Source: Butyricicoccus sp.
Lineage (GTDB): Bacteria > Bacillota > Clostridia > Oscillospirales > Butyricicoccaceae
Length of the DNA stretch: 64,000 nucleotides
NCBI GenBank assembly: GCA_020025755.1
Contig: JAHHRO010000001.1
Span: forward strand, 42,902-106,901
Direction of reading: 5' to 3'
Program-made: the position numbers and the translations under genes
Part shown: positions 15,442-23,979 of the stretch, one piece after another
How the letters are laid out: the number at the start of each line of letters is the position of its first letter
Numbering within the stretch: position 1 is the stretch's first letter
The notes under the pieces: model-generated
The model's input: only the letters and a program-made list of their open reading frames with translations
Databases searched by the model: none
What the model was told of the DNA's origin: nothing

Positions 15442-16235
15442 TCGAGCTAATTGCCGCCGATTTAGATGGCACCCTGCTAGACAGCAGCAAAAAGTTATCC
15501 CCTGACCTCTTTCCGCTCATCCGCCGTCTGCGGCAGCAGGGTATCCGGTTTGCCGCCGCCAGCGGACGCCAATACGAAAACCTGCGCATGCTGTTCTCCG
15601 AGGTCGCAGATGAGATTTCTTTTATCTGTGAAAATGGTGCAGCAATATATGACCGATCGGTCTGTCTGTTCGCGGATGAACTGCCAAAGGAATATTTCAT
15701 TCGACCGATCCAAACCGTGCGCACACACCCCAATGTGCACGCTGTCTTGTGTACGCACGCCGGTGTATTCATAGAATGCAGCACAGACCCTGTTTTCATA
15801 CAGAATGCTCGGATGTATTACGAAAAACTGACCATCGTCCCCGATCTTTTGACGGTGCTTGAAACACAGCCTGCATTCAAGCTTGCCTTATTTGAGCAAG
15901 ACCATGCAGAAACCGATTGTCTCCCTATTTTCCAGACACACCGCGATCATTTTAGTGTCGTACTTTCCGGTGCAGACTGGGTCGATCTCATGAACCCTGC
16001 AACAAATAAAGGGACAGGTCTTGCACACCTTGCCAGCCACCTTGGCATCCCCCTCGCAAATACCATGGCTTTCGGGGATTATCTCAATGATGCGGAGCTA
16101 CTGACCACCTGCGGCTGTGCCTTTGTCATGGAAAACGGACACCCCGATGTCAAAAAACTCGCCCATCATATCGCACCATCCAATGATGAAAACGGTGTCG
16201 TGCGCGCCATTCAAAATTATTTTGCCTTATCCTGA
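15438..16235 (+). CDS. Cof-type HAD phosphatase (feo operon)
   Basis: 265 aa. HAD motif I AADLDGTLLDSSKK (about 5-18), motif II AAASGRQ, motif III Lys in the NPATNKGTGL segment, and motif IV AFGDYLNDAEL (about 212-222). A large C2 cap lies between. Such Cof/YidA proteins dephosphorylate sugar phosphates or other small phosphoesters; the substrate is not predictable. Start ATG overlaps the regulator stop (ATGA), so it belongs to the feo operon. RBS AGGAGGA. Confidence 0.93.
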   Translation: MIELIAADLDGTLLDSSKKLSPDLFPLIRRLRQQGIRFAAASGRQYENLRMLFSEVADEISFICENGAAIYDRSVCLFADELPKEYFIRPIQTVRTHPNVHAVLCTHAGVFIECSTDPVFIQNARMYYEKLTIVPDLLTVLETQPAFKLALFEQDHAETDCLPIFQTHRDHFSVVLSGADWVDLMNPATNKGTGLAHLASHLGIPLANTMAFGDYLNDAELLTTCGCAFVMENGHPDVKKLAHHIAPSNDENGVVRAIQNYFALS

Positions 16236-16238
16236 TCT

Positions 16239-16266
16239 GGGAGCGGAACTTTCCGCTCCCTTTTTC
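16239..16266 (+). terminator. Terminator of the feo operon
   Basis: Stem GGGAGCGGA/TCCGCTCCC followed by a long T-rich run. Confidence 0.93.
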
Positions 16267-16312
16267 TCTTTTTTTCTCATTCTTTTTCTGAAGCAATATC
16301 CCTTGTATTCGA

Positions 16313-16354
16313 TTTGATGTATTTCACCCATATCTTCTTTGCACTTTGATGTAT
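16313..16354. repeat. Paired 10-bp direct repeats upstream of the beta-galactosidase
   Basis: TTTGATGTAT occurs at 16313-16322 and 16345-16354, 32 bp apart (three helical turns), in an otherwise featureless AT-rich gap. Possibly activator half-sites, but about 190 bp upstream of the promoter. Confidence 0.3.
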
Positions 16355-16514
16355 CCCTCCACGCAGTGCTCATTTTTTTCATTCATTCTGCACAATTTTT
16401 GCAAAGCTATTTTCGTATTACATATCACTTTTGTTGGTTTTTATTTTATTTTGCATCGAATTTTTTTCGTTTACTATCCACAATTTTTACTCTGCTTTTT
16501 CAGTAAAAAGTCGT

Positions 16515-16544
16515 ATTGAAGTATATTTCAATTTACGATATAGT
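16515..16544 (+). promoter_or_regulatory. Beta-galactosidase promoter with palindrome on the -35
   Basis: TTGAAG (16516-16521), 17 nt, TATAGT (16539-16544). ATTGAA-N6-TTCAAT (16515-16532), a perfect 6-6-6 dyad, covers the -35 and could be a repressor operator. Confidence 0.6.
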
Positions 16545-16580
16545 TAACATAACAACCAGAACCTATTAGGAGATCATACA

Positions 16581-16651
16581 AGGGGGCCGTCTTTTCAGAT
16601 GGGTGGTTTGCAGATGGCACAGATGCTTTCTGTTTTTGTGCGGTGCCCCCT
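16581..16651 (+). promoter_or_regulatory. Structured 5' leader hairpin of the beta-galactosidase mRNA
   Basis: AGGGGGC (16581-16587) pairs with GCCCCCT (16645-16651), closing a 71-nt arm with an inner GCACA/TGTGC stem. It lies within the 165-nt leader. No known riboswitch class is recognised. Confidence 0.35.
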
Positions 16652-16710
16652 CTCCGCTTCTGGTAAATTTTGAGGAACGGCTTCGTTTCACAGATCATCT
16701 GGAGGTAGTC

Positions 16711-19700
16711 ATGAAAAAGAAACAGCAGCAGGCGATCAGCTTCCTTTTGGCCGCTACGCTCGGTTCATCCCTCGCCGCAGGCGGTGTACAGACCGCGCTG
16801 GCCGTGGGGGCAGGCAACGATGGTTCGGGTAAGACCGTCACCGATATCCCAAAGCCGGCAGATCCCAAGGGCGATGTGTTCAAGGGGGAAGAATGGTATG
16901 ACCAGCGCAGCACATTCGAGGTCAACCGTGAAGATGCGCATACCAGCTTCTTCTCCTTTGATACCGTACAGAATGCGCGCGTGCGCGACCGTGAGAAGTC
17001 CCCTGCCTATCAGAGCCTCAATGGTCCTTGGAAGTTCTCCTTTGTGACCTCTCCGCATGAGCGCAATCAGGAGTTCTACAAAAAGGATTATGATGTCAGC
17101 AAATGGGACACCATCACCGTTCCCTCCAACTGGCAGACCGAAGGCTATGATTCCCCGAAATACACAGATACCCGCCTGCCATGGGAAGGCGTGGAAACAC
17201 CTCCGCTTGGCGTTTCTCCAACGGTTTACAATCCGGTCGGTTCCTACCGCCGTGAATTCACCACGCCAAAGGACTGGGATGGCAAGGAAGTCTTTGTTTC
17301 CTTTCAAGGCGTAGAATCCGCTTTCTATGTCTGGGTCAACGGCGAGTATGTCGGCTACAGTGAGGACAGCTATACTGCCGCTGAATTCGATATCAGCAAG
17401 TATCTCAACCCAGCCGGACAGCCAAACTCCATCTCTGTTCAGGTATACCGCTGGTCGGATGGCAGCTATCTGGAGGATCAGGACTTCATCCGTCTGAGCG
17501 GCATCTTCCGCGACACCTTCCTGTACTGCAAGGACAAGAATGCTTCCCTCTTTGATTTCAATTACACCACCGATCTGGACGAAAAGTATGTGGACGCTTC
17601 CCTCAATATCGAGGCGACCCTGCGCAGCTACAGCGAGACCGCGCCCGAAGGCTACACCGTGGATGCGATCCTGTTCGATGCATCTGGTAAGGAGATCGCA
17701 AAGGAAAACCTGCCTGTTTCTTTTAAGGACAAGCAGGCAGAGATCAAGCACACTTTCGCGGTCAAAAATCCCGAAAAATGGTCTGCCGAAGCACCCAACC
17801 TTTATCAGCTGGTTTTCGCACTGAAAGACAATGCCGGAAAGATTGTGGAAACCGCCGGATGCAACGTCGGCTTCCGCGAGATCACCATTCGTGACAATGG
17901 AACAAACAAGTCTCAGATCCTCATCAATGGCCAGCCCATCATGATGAAGGGCGTCAACCGCCATGAGACCATGCCCAAGACCGGCCGCTATATCACAGAG
18001 GAGAGCATGATCCAGGACATCAAGCTCATGAAGCAGTACAACATCAACTCTGTGCGCAACTCACACTATCCAAACGATCCGCGCTGGTATGAACTGTGCG
18101 ATATCTACGGTCTCTACATGATCGATGAGGCAAATATCGAGTCCCACGGTGTCAATGACCATATCCCACAGAGCGATCCCGAATGGATCAAGGCCTGTAA
18201 GGATCGTATGCGCTCCACCATCGAGCGCAGCAAGGTTCATCCATCTATTATCATGTGGTCGCTTGGCAATGAGTCCTACAATGGCGATACTTGGGCAGAA
18301 CTCGGCAAGCTGTGTAAAGAACTGGATAAGACCCGTCTGGTACACTATGAAGGACACCGTGATATCCCGGAGGTCGATGTCTGGTCGCGTATGTACCGCC
18401 GCGTCAACCAACTCGGCGTAGATGACCGCATCAAGAACCCACTTGGCTGGTGGGGCGAACACGGCACGAAGCCTGCCATGCAGTGTGAGTATGCACATGC
18501 AATGGGCAACGGCGTGGGCAACCTGCAGGAATACTGGGATGTTTACGAAAAATACCCCAACATTCAGGGCGGCTTCATTTGGGACTGGGTAGACCAGACC
18601 CTACAGATCGCGACCCCGAACGACAAGATCCTGAAAAACGATGGACTGGATATCCCCGTCACGCTCAAGGGCGAACTGGTTTCCGATGGCAAAAACGGAA
18701 AAGCCATGAAGGGCTATGCGGTCTGCTATAACGATCCTGCACTGGTGTTGCGCGGCAATCAGCCGTTCACCATCGAAGCACGCGTCAAGCCGGATAAGGG
18801 CGACACCGCGGGACCGATCATCGCCAAGGGCAACGATGCATGGATGTGCACCGAATCCTACGGCATCCAGCGTGAGATCCGCTACGATGAAAAGACGCAT
18901 AAAAAGGTTGCAGACAAGCTGCAATTCTACATCTATAATACGCAGTGGGACGATGAAAACGATGTATACCAGAAGGTCGTGGCTTCCATCGATACCCCTG
19001 CAAACTGGGCAGATACATGGCATCATGTTGCCGGTACCTTTGATGGAAAGAACATGAAGTTCTATCTGGACGGCAAGGAAGTCGCTTCCGCAGTCAATGA
19101 AAAAGGCATCGCATACGGCGGCAACGCGGTCGGCATCGGCGCAGACGTGACCTACGATGCACAGAACCCAAACGTCCCCGGCACCTTTGAAGGTCTGATC
19201 GATGATGTACGCATTTCCAAAAAGGCACTCTCTGCCGAAGAACTCCAAAAGCAGGATCGCAAGCCGGATGAAAGCGCACTGGTTTGGCTCAGCTTTGACC
19301 AGTTCACCGAAAAGAAGTATGCGCAGAAGGAGTTCTTCAGCTTTGGCGGAGACTGGCAGAACATTCCCGAGGGCAACCCGAACAACAAGAACTTCTGTGC
19401 AAATGGTCTGGTTTCCGGTGACCGCACGGTACAGCCGGAGCTGATGGAAGTCAAGAAGGTCTACCAGAATGTCGGCATCACCGCGGAGGATGCACTTTCC
19501 GGTAAGATCAAGCTCAAAAACAAGTATCTGTTCACCAACCTGAACACATTCGATGCAAAGTGGGAGCTGCTGGAGGACGGTGTTGCGATCCAGAAGGGCA
19601 AGCTGACCGCAGATGACCTCAATGTTGCACCGCTGACCGAAAAGACCATCCAGATCGGCTTCAAGACACCCGAAAAGCCCAAGGCTGGCGCAGAATACTT

Positions 19701-20739
19701 CCTGAACATCGCCTTTACCTTAAAGCGTGATACCAATTGGGCAAAGGCTGGTCATGCCGTTGCGACCCAGCAGATCGCTGTCCCGTTCGCTGTACCGGAG
19801 CAGACACAGGTCGAAGCTGCTTCCATGCCCAAGCTGACCGTTTCCGAAAAGGACGGCAGCACCGTTGTGACCGGTAAGGATTTCACCTTGGACTTCAACA
19901 CCAAGACAGGTACCATCGATGCATTCCAGTACAAAAACAAGGATCTCATCAAGAGCGGTCCGATCCCGAACTTCTGGCGTGCTGCAACGGACAGCGATTG
20001 GGGTTACTTCTCTCCGCAGGCACTGGCAACATGGCGTTATGCAGGTGCAAACCGTGCCATCGTTGATGTCAAGATGGATCAGGTCAGCGACCAGCAGGTG
20101 ACCTTCACCGTGACCTCCAAGCTGCCTACAACGACCGAATCCGATTACAAGCAGGTATATACGGTATACGGCAGCGGTGATGTCAAGGTGACCAGTACCC
20201 TGAAGCCGGGCGCAAACCTGCCCATGATCCCAGAGGTCGGCAACATGATGACCATTCCAAAGGAATTTGACAACGTGACCTGGTACGGCAAGGGTCCGGA
20301 TGAAAACTACATCGACCGCCAGACCGGCTATGATGTCGGCATCTATAAGAAGACCGTAGATGAATTCTTTGTCGATTACATCAAGCCGCAGGAGACCGGC
20401 AACCGCACCGGTGTGCGTTGGGTCAGCCTGACGAACGATCAGGGTGTTGGTCTGCTTGCCAAGGCAGAAGGACAGATGGAGTTCAATGCACTGTTCTATA
20501 CCCCAGAGCAGCTCAGCAACTATCTCCATTCCTACATGCTCCCAGAGGGACAGGACATCACCCTGCGCCTCAACCATCGTCAGATGGGTGTGGGCGGCGA
20601 TAACTCGTGGGGTGCAAAGCCGCTGACACAGTATCAGATCCCGGCAGACAAGACATACGAGTACACCTACACCCTCAAGCCGATCAGTTCGAGCGATCCT
20701 GCCAAGATGATGCAGGACTATCGCACCCTGATCCATTGA
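16711..20739 (+). CDS. Secreted GH2 beta-galactosidase with inserted LamG domain (1342 aa)
   Basis: Extracellular glycoside hydrolase family 2 enzyme releasing terminal beta-galactose. Start at 16711 (GGAGG 7 nt upstream) gives a signal peptide MKKKQQQAISFLLAATLG... cleaved near residue 30. Order: GH2 sugar-binding domain (about 75-250), Ig-like domain (about 260-385), TIM barrel with acid/base Glu521 (WSLGNESYNG) and nucleophile Glu593 (QCEYAHAMGNG). A LamG/concanavalin-like domain (about 645-870: TWHHVAGTFDGK, IDDVRISKKALS) is inserted between GGFIWDWVDQ and FSFGGDWQ. DUF4981 and a Bgal-small-chain domain follow, to the C-terminus. No sortase motif or SLH repeats, so probably released. About 300 residues longer than E. 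coli LacZ because of the insert. Confidence 0.93.
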   Translation: MKKKQQQAISFLLAATLGSSLAAGGVQTALAVGAGNDGSGKTVTDIPKPADPKGDVFKGEEWYDQRSTFEVNREDAHTSFFSFDTVQNARVRDREKSPAYQSLNGPWKFSFVTSPHERNQEFYKKDYDVSKWDTITVPSNWQTEGYDSPKYTDTRLPWEGVETPPLGVSPTVYNPVGSYRREFTTPKDWDGKEVFVSFQGVESAFYVWVNGEYVGYSEDSYTAAEFDISKYLNPAGQPNSISVQVYRWSDGSYLEDQDFIRLSGIFRDTFLYCKDKNASLFDFNYTTDLDEKYVDASLNIEATLRSYSETAPEGYTVDAILFDASGKEIAKENLPVSFKDKQAEIKHTFAVKNPEKWSAEAPNLYQLVFALKDNAGKIVETAGCNVGFREITIRDNGTNKSQILINGQPIMMKGVNRHETMPKTGRYITEESMIQDIKLMKQYNINSVRNSHYPNDPRWYELCDIYGLYMIDEANIESHGVNDHIPQSDPEWIKACKDRMRSTIERSKVHPSIIMWSLGNESYNGDTWAELGKLCKELDKTRLVHYEGHRDIPEVDVWSRMYRRVNQLGVDDRIKNPLGWWGEHGTKPAMQCEYAHAMGNGVGNLQEYWDVYEKYPNIQGGFIWDWVDQTLQIATPNDKILKNDGLDIPVTLKGELVSDGKNGKAMKGYAVCYNDPALVLRGNQPFTIEARVKPDKGDTAGPIIAKGNDAWMCTESYGIQREIRYDEKTHKKVADKLQFYIYNTQWDDENDVYQKVVASIDTPANWADTWHHVAGTFDGKNMKFYLDGKEVASAVNEKGIAYGGNAVGIGADVTYDAQNPNVPGTFEGLIDDVRISKKALSAEELQKQDRKPDESALVWLSFDQFTEKKYAQKEFFSFGGDWQNIPEGNPNNKNFCANGLVSGDRTVQPELMEVKKVYQNVGITAEDALSGKIKLKNKYLFTNLNTFDAKWELLEDGVAIQKGKLTADDLNVAPLTEKTIQIGFKTPEKPKAGAEYFLNIAFTLKRDTNWAKAGHAVATQQIAVPFAVPEQTQVEAASMPKLTVSEKDGSTVVTGKDFTLDFNTKTGTIDAFQYKNKDLIKSGPIPNFWRAATDSDWGYFSPQALATWRYAGANRAIVDVKMDQVSDQQVTFTVTSKLPTTTESDYKQVYTVYGSGDVKVTSTLKPGANLPMIPEVGNMMTIPKEFDNVTWYGKGPDENYIDRQTGYDVGIYKKTVDEFFVDYIKPQETGNRTGVRWVSLTNDQGVGLLAKAEGQMEFNALFYTPEQLSNYLHSYMLPEGQDITLRLNHRQMGVGGDNSWGAKPLTQYQIPADKTYEYTYTLKPISSSDPAKMMQDYRTLIH

Positions 20740-20769
20740 TCCGCTTCCTCATTTTTTTCATAATAACCT

Positions 20770-20816
20770 AGCTGTCAGCCTCTTATGCCATTGGTGTAGG
20801 GGGCTGATGGCTGTTT
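20770..20816 (+). terminator. Probable terminator of the beta-galactosidase gene
   Basis: AGC(T)(G)TCAGCC pairs with GGCTGATGGCT across a 20-nt loop, followed by GTTT. Weak T tract. Confidence 0.5.
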
Positions 20817-20827
20817 CAGCATAAAAA

Positions 20828-21067
20828 AACAGACCTTTCCAGTCTGTTCAGCTTGCAAAAAAGTATTTTCGCGATTTTGTTCGGGAGTGAAGCCGCCTCA
20901 TACCTCCAAAATCCAAGGATCTATACCTTGCATTTCCCCCTTGACCCACGCAAGTGCGCGCAATCTGAGGTTCAGGGGCAGTTTCAGCTGAAACTGCCCC
21001 TGATACCAGCGGATCTTCCCAGACAGCCTGTCAAAGTTTTGTCTACCCAGACTTTCCAGCCTTCTGT
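20828..21067. repeat. Hairpin-flanked element, diverged copy A
   Basis: Left flank hairpin AACAGAC-N7-GTCTGTT (20828-20848) is followed directly by CAGCTTG, as in the copies at 55.5 and 63.1 kb. Then come an AAATCCAAGG segment, a CGCAAGTGCG stem, a GGGGCAGTTT/AAACTGCCCC hairpin and a GACAG...CTGTC region in the same order. The right flank (21045-21067, CAGACTTTCCAG core) is a decayed copy of the left hairpin. The left hairpin still works as a terminator for the minus-strand gene at 21083, ending in T7 on that strand. Confidence 0.65.
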
Positions 21068-21082
21068 ACTGTATGACCTGTC

Positions 21083-21568
21083 TCAAAGAGAGAACAAGCT
21101 GAAAAGCCCTGAGGATGCAACCGCCATGATAATACCGGCAGCCACAACACCAAACGCAATAGAAAAGAACGCACGGATCGGAGGCATTTTCAGCAGGGAT
21201 GCAAGAACTGCACCCGACCATGCACCGGTCCCCGGAAGCGGAACTGCCACGAAAAGGAACAAGCCCCACTTTGCATATTTTGTCACATGTTCTTTTTTAC
21301 TGTTCAGCTTTTCGGTATACCAGACCGCAGGTTTTTTGAGTCCCGGCATCCGTGCAAGCCAGTCCAGCATCCGCGCAGCAAACAAAAGCAGGAACGGTAT
21401 TGGCAGCAGATTGCCCAGATAACAAATCGGGAGGATCTCGTACCATGGCATCCCTGCGGCGACCCCCAGCGGTACAGCACCGCGCAGTTCGACCAGCGGC
21501 AGCATCGAAACCAGAAACAATGCGGTCTCCTTGCCCGCTGCCCCTAACCATGTAAATAAACTCTCCAA
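21083..21568 (-). CDS. COG2426-type small membrane protein (putative small multidrug export family)
   Basis: 161 aa, four to five hydrophobic segments, with the family motif LPLVELRGAVPLGVAAGMP (about 22-40), WYEILPICYLGNLLPIPFLLLF and the C-terminal VAVPLPGTGAWSGA. The name comes from Pfam Sm_multidrug_ex; actual transport is unproven. The start is a TTG at 21568, because GGGAGGAG lies 7 nt upstream and no ATG has an RBS. Alone in its unit. Confidence 0.82.
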   Translation of the reverse strand: MESLFTWLGAAGKETALFLVSMLPLVELRGAVPLGVAAGMPWYEILPICYLGNLLPIPFLLLFAARMLDWLARMPGLKKPAVWYTEKLNSKKEHVTKYAKWGLFLFVAVPLPGTGAWSGAVLASLLKMPPIRAFFSIAFGVVAAGIIMAVASSGLFSLFSL

Positions 21569-21611
21569 ATCGTGCTCCTCCCTCACTCTGTATCTTTCGA
21601 TATCTATTAAA

Positions 21612-21640
21612 ATATTAGCAGAATTGCCCTGTCTTTGCAA
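21612..21640 (-). promoter_or_regulatory. Promoter of the COG2426 gene
   Basis: Minus strand TTGCAA (21635-21640), 17 nt, TAATAT (21612-21617). Confidence 0.6.
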
Positions 21641-21680
21641 TGTAGTTTTGTAAAATCTATTTGAATTCTGCTTCCCTGCA

Positions 21681-21710
21681 TTGACAGCAAGACCGATTTC
21701 GGGGTATGAT
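21681..21710 (+). promoter_or_regulatory. Promoter of the second Cof-type phosphatase
   Basis: TTGACA (21681-21686), 18 nt, TATGAT (21705-21710). Confidence 0.75.
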
Positions 21711-21746
21711 GAAAAAAATATAAATTTTCAGGAGTTGACCAGTCCC

Positions 21747-22559
21747 ATGTCTCAAATCGATCTGATTGTGACCGACCTTGACAGTACCTTGTTTTATGAC
21801 CGTGAGCATGTCACCGACCGTGACCGAGCTGCCCTGATGAAATGCAAGGCGCGTGGTATCCCCTGCGCCATTGCCACAGGCCGTGAGCTTGAAGCCGTGA
21901 CCCCTGCACTTGACCGCCTTGAACTTTGGGATCTTTTCACCCATGTGATCCATTCCGGCGGCGGTGGGATCTATGATATCGCTGCTGATCGAAACGAATT
22001 TGCCAAAATGCTTTCCACGGAAACGCTGTGTGAGGTATTCGACCGCTATGTGTCGCTTGGGCTTTCGTTCGTCCTTCCGATGGACAGCAAGCTCTATACC
22101 TCCCACCGGACTCCGCGTCTGGAGACCGAATCGCGCGTGCTTGCCTGCGAGCTGATCGAAGCCCCCGACCTCAAGACCATTATCTATAAGCCCATGAGCA
22201 AGATCGTGATGAACGGCGCACCTGAAGAAGTGGAGCGTGCTCTGCCCATCCTGCTTGCAGACAATGATCCGCGCTACCAGTGGCATCGCAGCCACGACAA
22301 CTATGTAGATTGCTATGCACGCGGCATCAATAAAGGTTCGGCACTCCAGACCCTCTGTACAGATCTGGGGATCGATCCGGCGCATGTGCTTGCAATCGGC
22401 GACAACGAAAACGACATCCAACTGCTCGATACCGCAGGCAAGTCAGCTTGTCCGGGTGACGCCACCGACTCTGCCAAGGCACATTCCGATTACATCTGCT
22501 GTGCAGCACATGAGGGCGCATTCGCCGATATGTGTGAGCATTTCATCCCCAATTTTTGA
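21747..22559 (+). CDS. HAD-IIB (Cof-type) hydrolase
   Basis: 270 aa. Motif I VTDLDSTLFYDR (about 7-18) keeps both aspartates, with Ser instead of the usual Gly; motif II AIATGRE; motif III region CYARGINKGSAL with its Lys; motif IV AIGDNENDIQLLD (about 213-225). A typical substrate-selecting cap lies between. Probably a cytosolic sugar-phosphate phosphatase. Start chosen at 21747, with CAGGAG upstream and the promoter ending 37 nt before. Monocistronic. Confidence 0.9.
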   Translation: MSQIDLIVTDLDSTLFYDREHVTDRDRAALMKCKARGIPCAIATGRELEAVTPALDRLELWDLFTHVIHSGGGGIYDIAADRNEFAKMLSTETLCEVFDRYVSLGLSFVLPMDSKLYTSHRTPRLETESRVLACELIEAPDLKTIIYKPMSKIVMNGAPEEVERALPILLADNDPRYQWHRSHDNYVDCYARGINKGSALQTLCTDLGIDPAHVLAIGDNENDIQLLDTAGKSACPGDATDSAKAHSDYICCAAHEGAFADMCEHFIPNF

Positions 22560-22569
22560 TAAAACAAGC

Positions 22570-22598
22570 AAAAGTCAGGCATTGTGCCTGACTTTTAC
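22570..22598. terminator. Bidirectional terminator
   Basis: 11-bp stem AAAAGTCAGGC/GCCTGACTTTT between convergent genes. Confidence 0.9.
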
Positions 22599-22645
22599 TT
22601 TATAGGAACGAATGAGGTAATTTATCTGATTTTTTCCTGTGTCCC

Positions 22646-23233
22646 TTAGGAACGATTGTACACATGCTGACCAAAAGTCGTCTGCTCCAGTGCGCGGTGC
22701 AGAACGGGAGCCAGTATGAGCGCAACCACAACACCTGCCGTTGCATTGATGAGCGATGCCGTGATATTGGTCGTACATGCAATGATCGCATTGCGCAGGG
22801 ACGGTGCACCAAGAACCATCTGCCCGATGACCTTGCTCGCGATATACATGAGAGAATAGCTGTATGCACCAACAATCGCAGCCACAACATTGCGGCCAAA
22901 CACCTTTCCCTGTGCACCATTGCCATGTGCGATCAGACCACACAGACCCGCCATGATAAAGTAGCGGATAAAGGTGATCCATGCATCGGGTGCATAGACA
23001 GGGTCGATCAGATCAAACATGGTGCATCCGATCGCGGCCGACAGCGCACCGCGCCAGCCGCCTAGCAGGAGTGCCGCCAAAACACAGATGCCGTTGCCCA
23101 GCTTGATACTGACCTTGCTGCCCAGTGCAGGCAGATCGATCTTGAAAAAATATGTAGCCACAAATACGAACGCTGCCATTAGTGCGATTGCTACGATATC
23201 GTATGTTGTGATTTTACTCGATCCCTTTGTCAT
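22646..23233 (-). CDS. ECF transporter S component (substrate unknown)
   Basis: About 195 aa, six predicted TM helices: TTYDIVAIALMAAFVFVATYF, a Gly-rich LGNGICVLAALLLGGWRGALSAAIGCTMFDL segment, and a long C-terminal helix. The ALSAAIGxxxxDL/WxTFIRYFIMAGLCGLI pattern is typical of ECF S components (COG4684-like). Substrate cannot be read. Start at 23233 gives an 8-nt GGGAGG spacing; ATG 23239 would be too close. Divergent from spoVAC with a shared dyad between. Confidence 0.85.
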   Translation of the reverse strand: MTKGSSKITTYDIVAIALMAAFVFVATYFFKIDLPALGSKVSIKLGNGICVLAALLLGGWRGALSAAIGCTMFDLIDPVYAPDAWITFIRYFIMAGLCGLIAHGNGAQGKVFGRNVVAAIVGAYSYSLMYIASKVIGQMVLGAPSLRNAIIACTTNITASLINATAGVVVALILAPVLHRALEQTTFGQHVYNRS

Positions 23234-23286
23234 TTCCATAACCTCCCTTAGTGTTTCCCTTCGTGATGCATTCAGTGTACCAGTCT

Positions 23287-23334
23287 TCTGACCCTTTTAA
23301 AATAGTCAATTTCGGATATTTTTATAGGGTCAGA
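23287..23334. promoter_or_regulatory. Long dyad between the ECF gene and spoVAC
   Basis: TCTGACCC (23287-23294) and GGGTCAGA (23327-23334), with the pairing continuing inward through AT-rich arms. It touches the -35 of the sigma-G-like promoter. Confidence 0.4.
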
Positions 23335-23362
23335 ATAAAATCCATCAATCGTGCCCATACTA
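23332..23362 (+). promoter_or_regulatory. Sigma-G/F-like promoter of spoVAC
   Basis: AGAATA (23332-23337), 18 nt, CATACTA (23356-23362), close to the forespore consensus TGMATA-N17/18-CATACTA. Confidence 0.65.
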
Positions 23363-23389
23363 CCCAAAAACAAGAGAGGAAGTCATTGT

Positions 23390-23827
23390 ATGAAGCTGAG
23401 CAAAAGCGAATATGCCAAAATGCTGGAGCAGGAGTCGCCCCCGTCCCATCTCATCCGTGATATGGTTTGGGCATTTGTCATTGGTGGTCTCATCTGTACG
23501 ATCGGACAGGTCGTCTCGAATTTCTTTTCCGCGCAGGGACTGGAACAAAAGGATGCTTCCGCCGCAACTGCGATCACAATGGTTTTTCTGGGCGCACTGC
23601 TCACCGGACTCAAGCTCTACGACAAGATCGCAAAGCACGCCGGTGCCGGAACGCTTGTCCCCATTACGGGCTTTGCCAATGCCATCGTCTCCCCTGCGAT
23701 GGAATTTAAAAGCGAAGGCTACATCATGGGGCTGGGCACCAAGCTGTTTGCCATTGCAGGACCTGTGCTTGTATATGGCATTTCTGCCAGCGTGATTTAC
23801 GGCATGATTCTATTTTTCTTCCAATAA
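23390..23827 (+). CDS. spoVAC: Stage V sporulation protein AC
   Basis: 145 aa membrane protein of the SpoVA channel that moves calcium-dipicolinate across the spore inner membrane. Visible: SPPSHLIRDMVWAFVIGGLICTIGQ (about 18-42), TAITMVFLGALLTGLKLYDKIAKHAGAGTLVPITGFANAIVSPAMEFKSEG (about 65-115) and a final TM helix. Start 23390 follows GAGAGGAAG. Unusually, no spoVAD or spoVAE follows; the next gene is a rhodanese with its own promoter. The upstream sigma-G-like promoter supports forespore expression. Confidence 0.93.
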   Translation: MKLSKSEYAKMLEQESPPSHLIRDMVWAFVIGGLICTIGQVVSNFFSAQGLEQKDASAATAITMVFLGALLTGLKLYDKIAKHAGAGTLVPITGFANAIVSPAMEFKSEGYIMGLGTKLFAIAGPVLVYGISASVIYGMILFFFQ

Positions 23828-23867
23828 TATATGCTTTTTCTTGGGAAATAATCAGAAATAATAGCGA

Positions 23868-23896
23868 TTGAACCGGTATACTTTCAGGTGTATAAT
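23868..23896 (+). promoter_or_regulatory. Promoter of the rhodanese gene
   Basis: TTGAAC (23868-23873), 17 nt, consensus TATAAT (23891-23896). Confidence 0.75.
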
Positions 23897-23979
23897 AATG
23901 TATCATATGAAATGACGCCATACGGGTTATGGTGTTGTCTTAACACTTTATATTCGCCTTTGAAAGGACTTTTGATATC

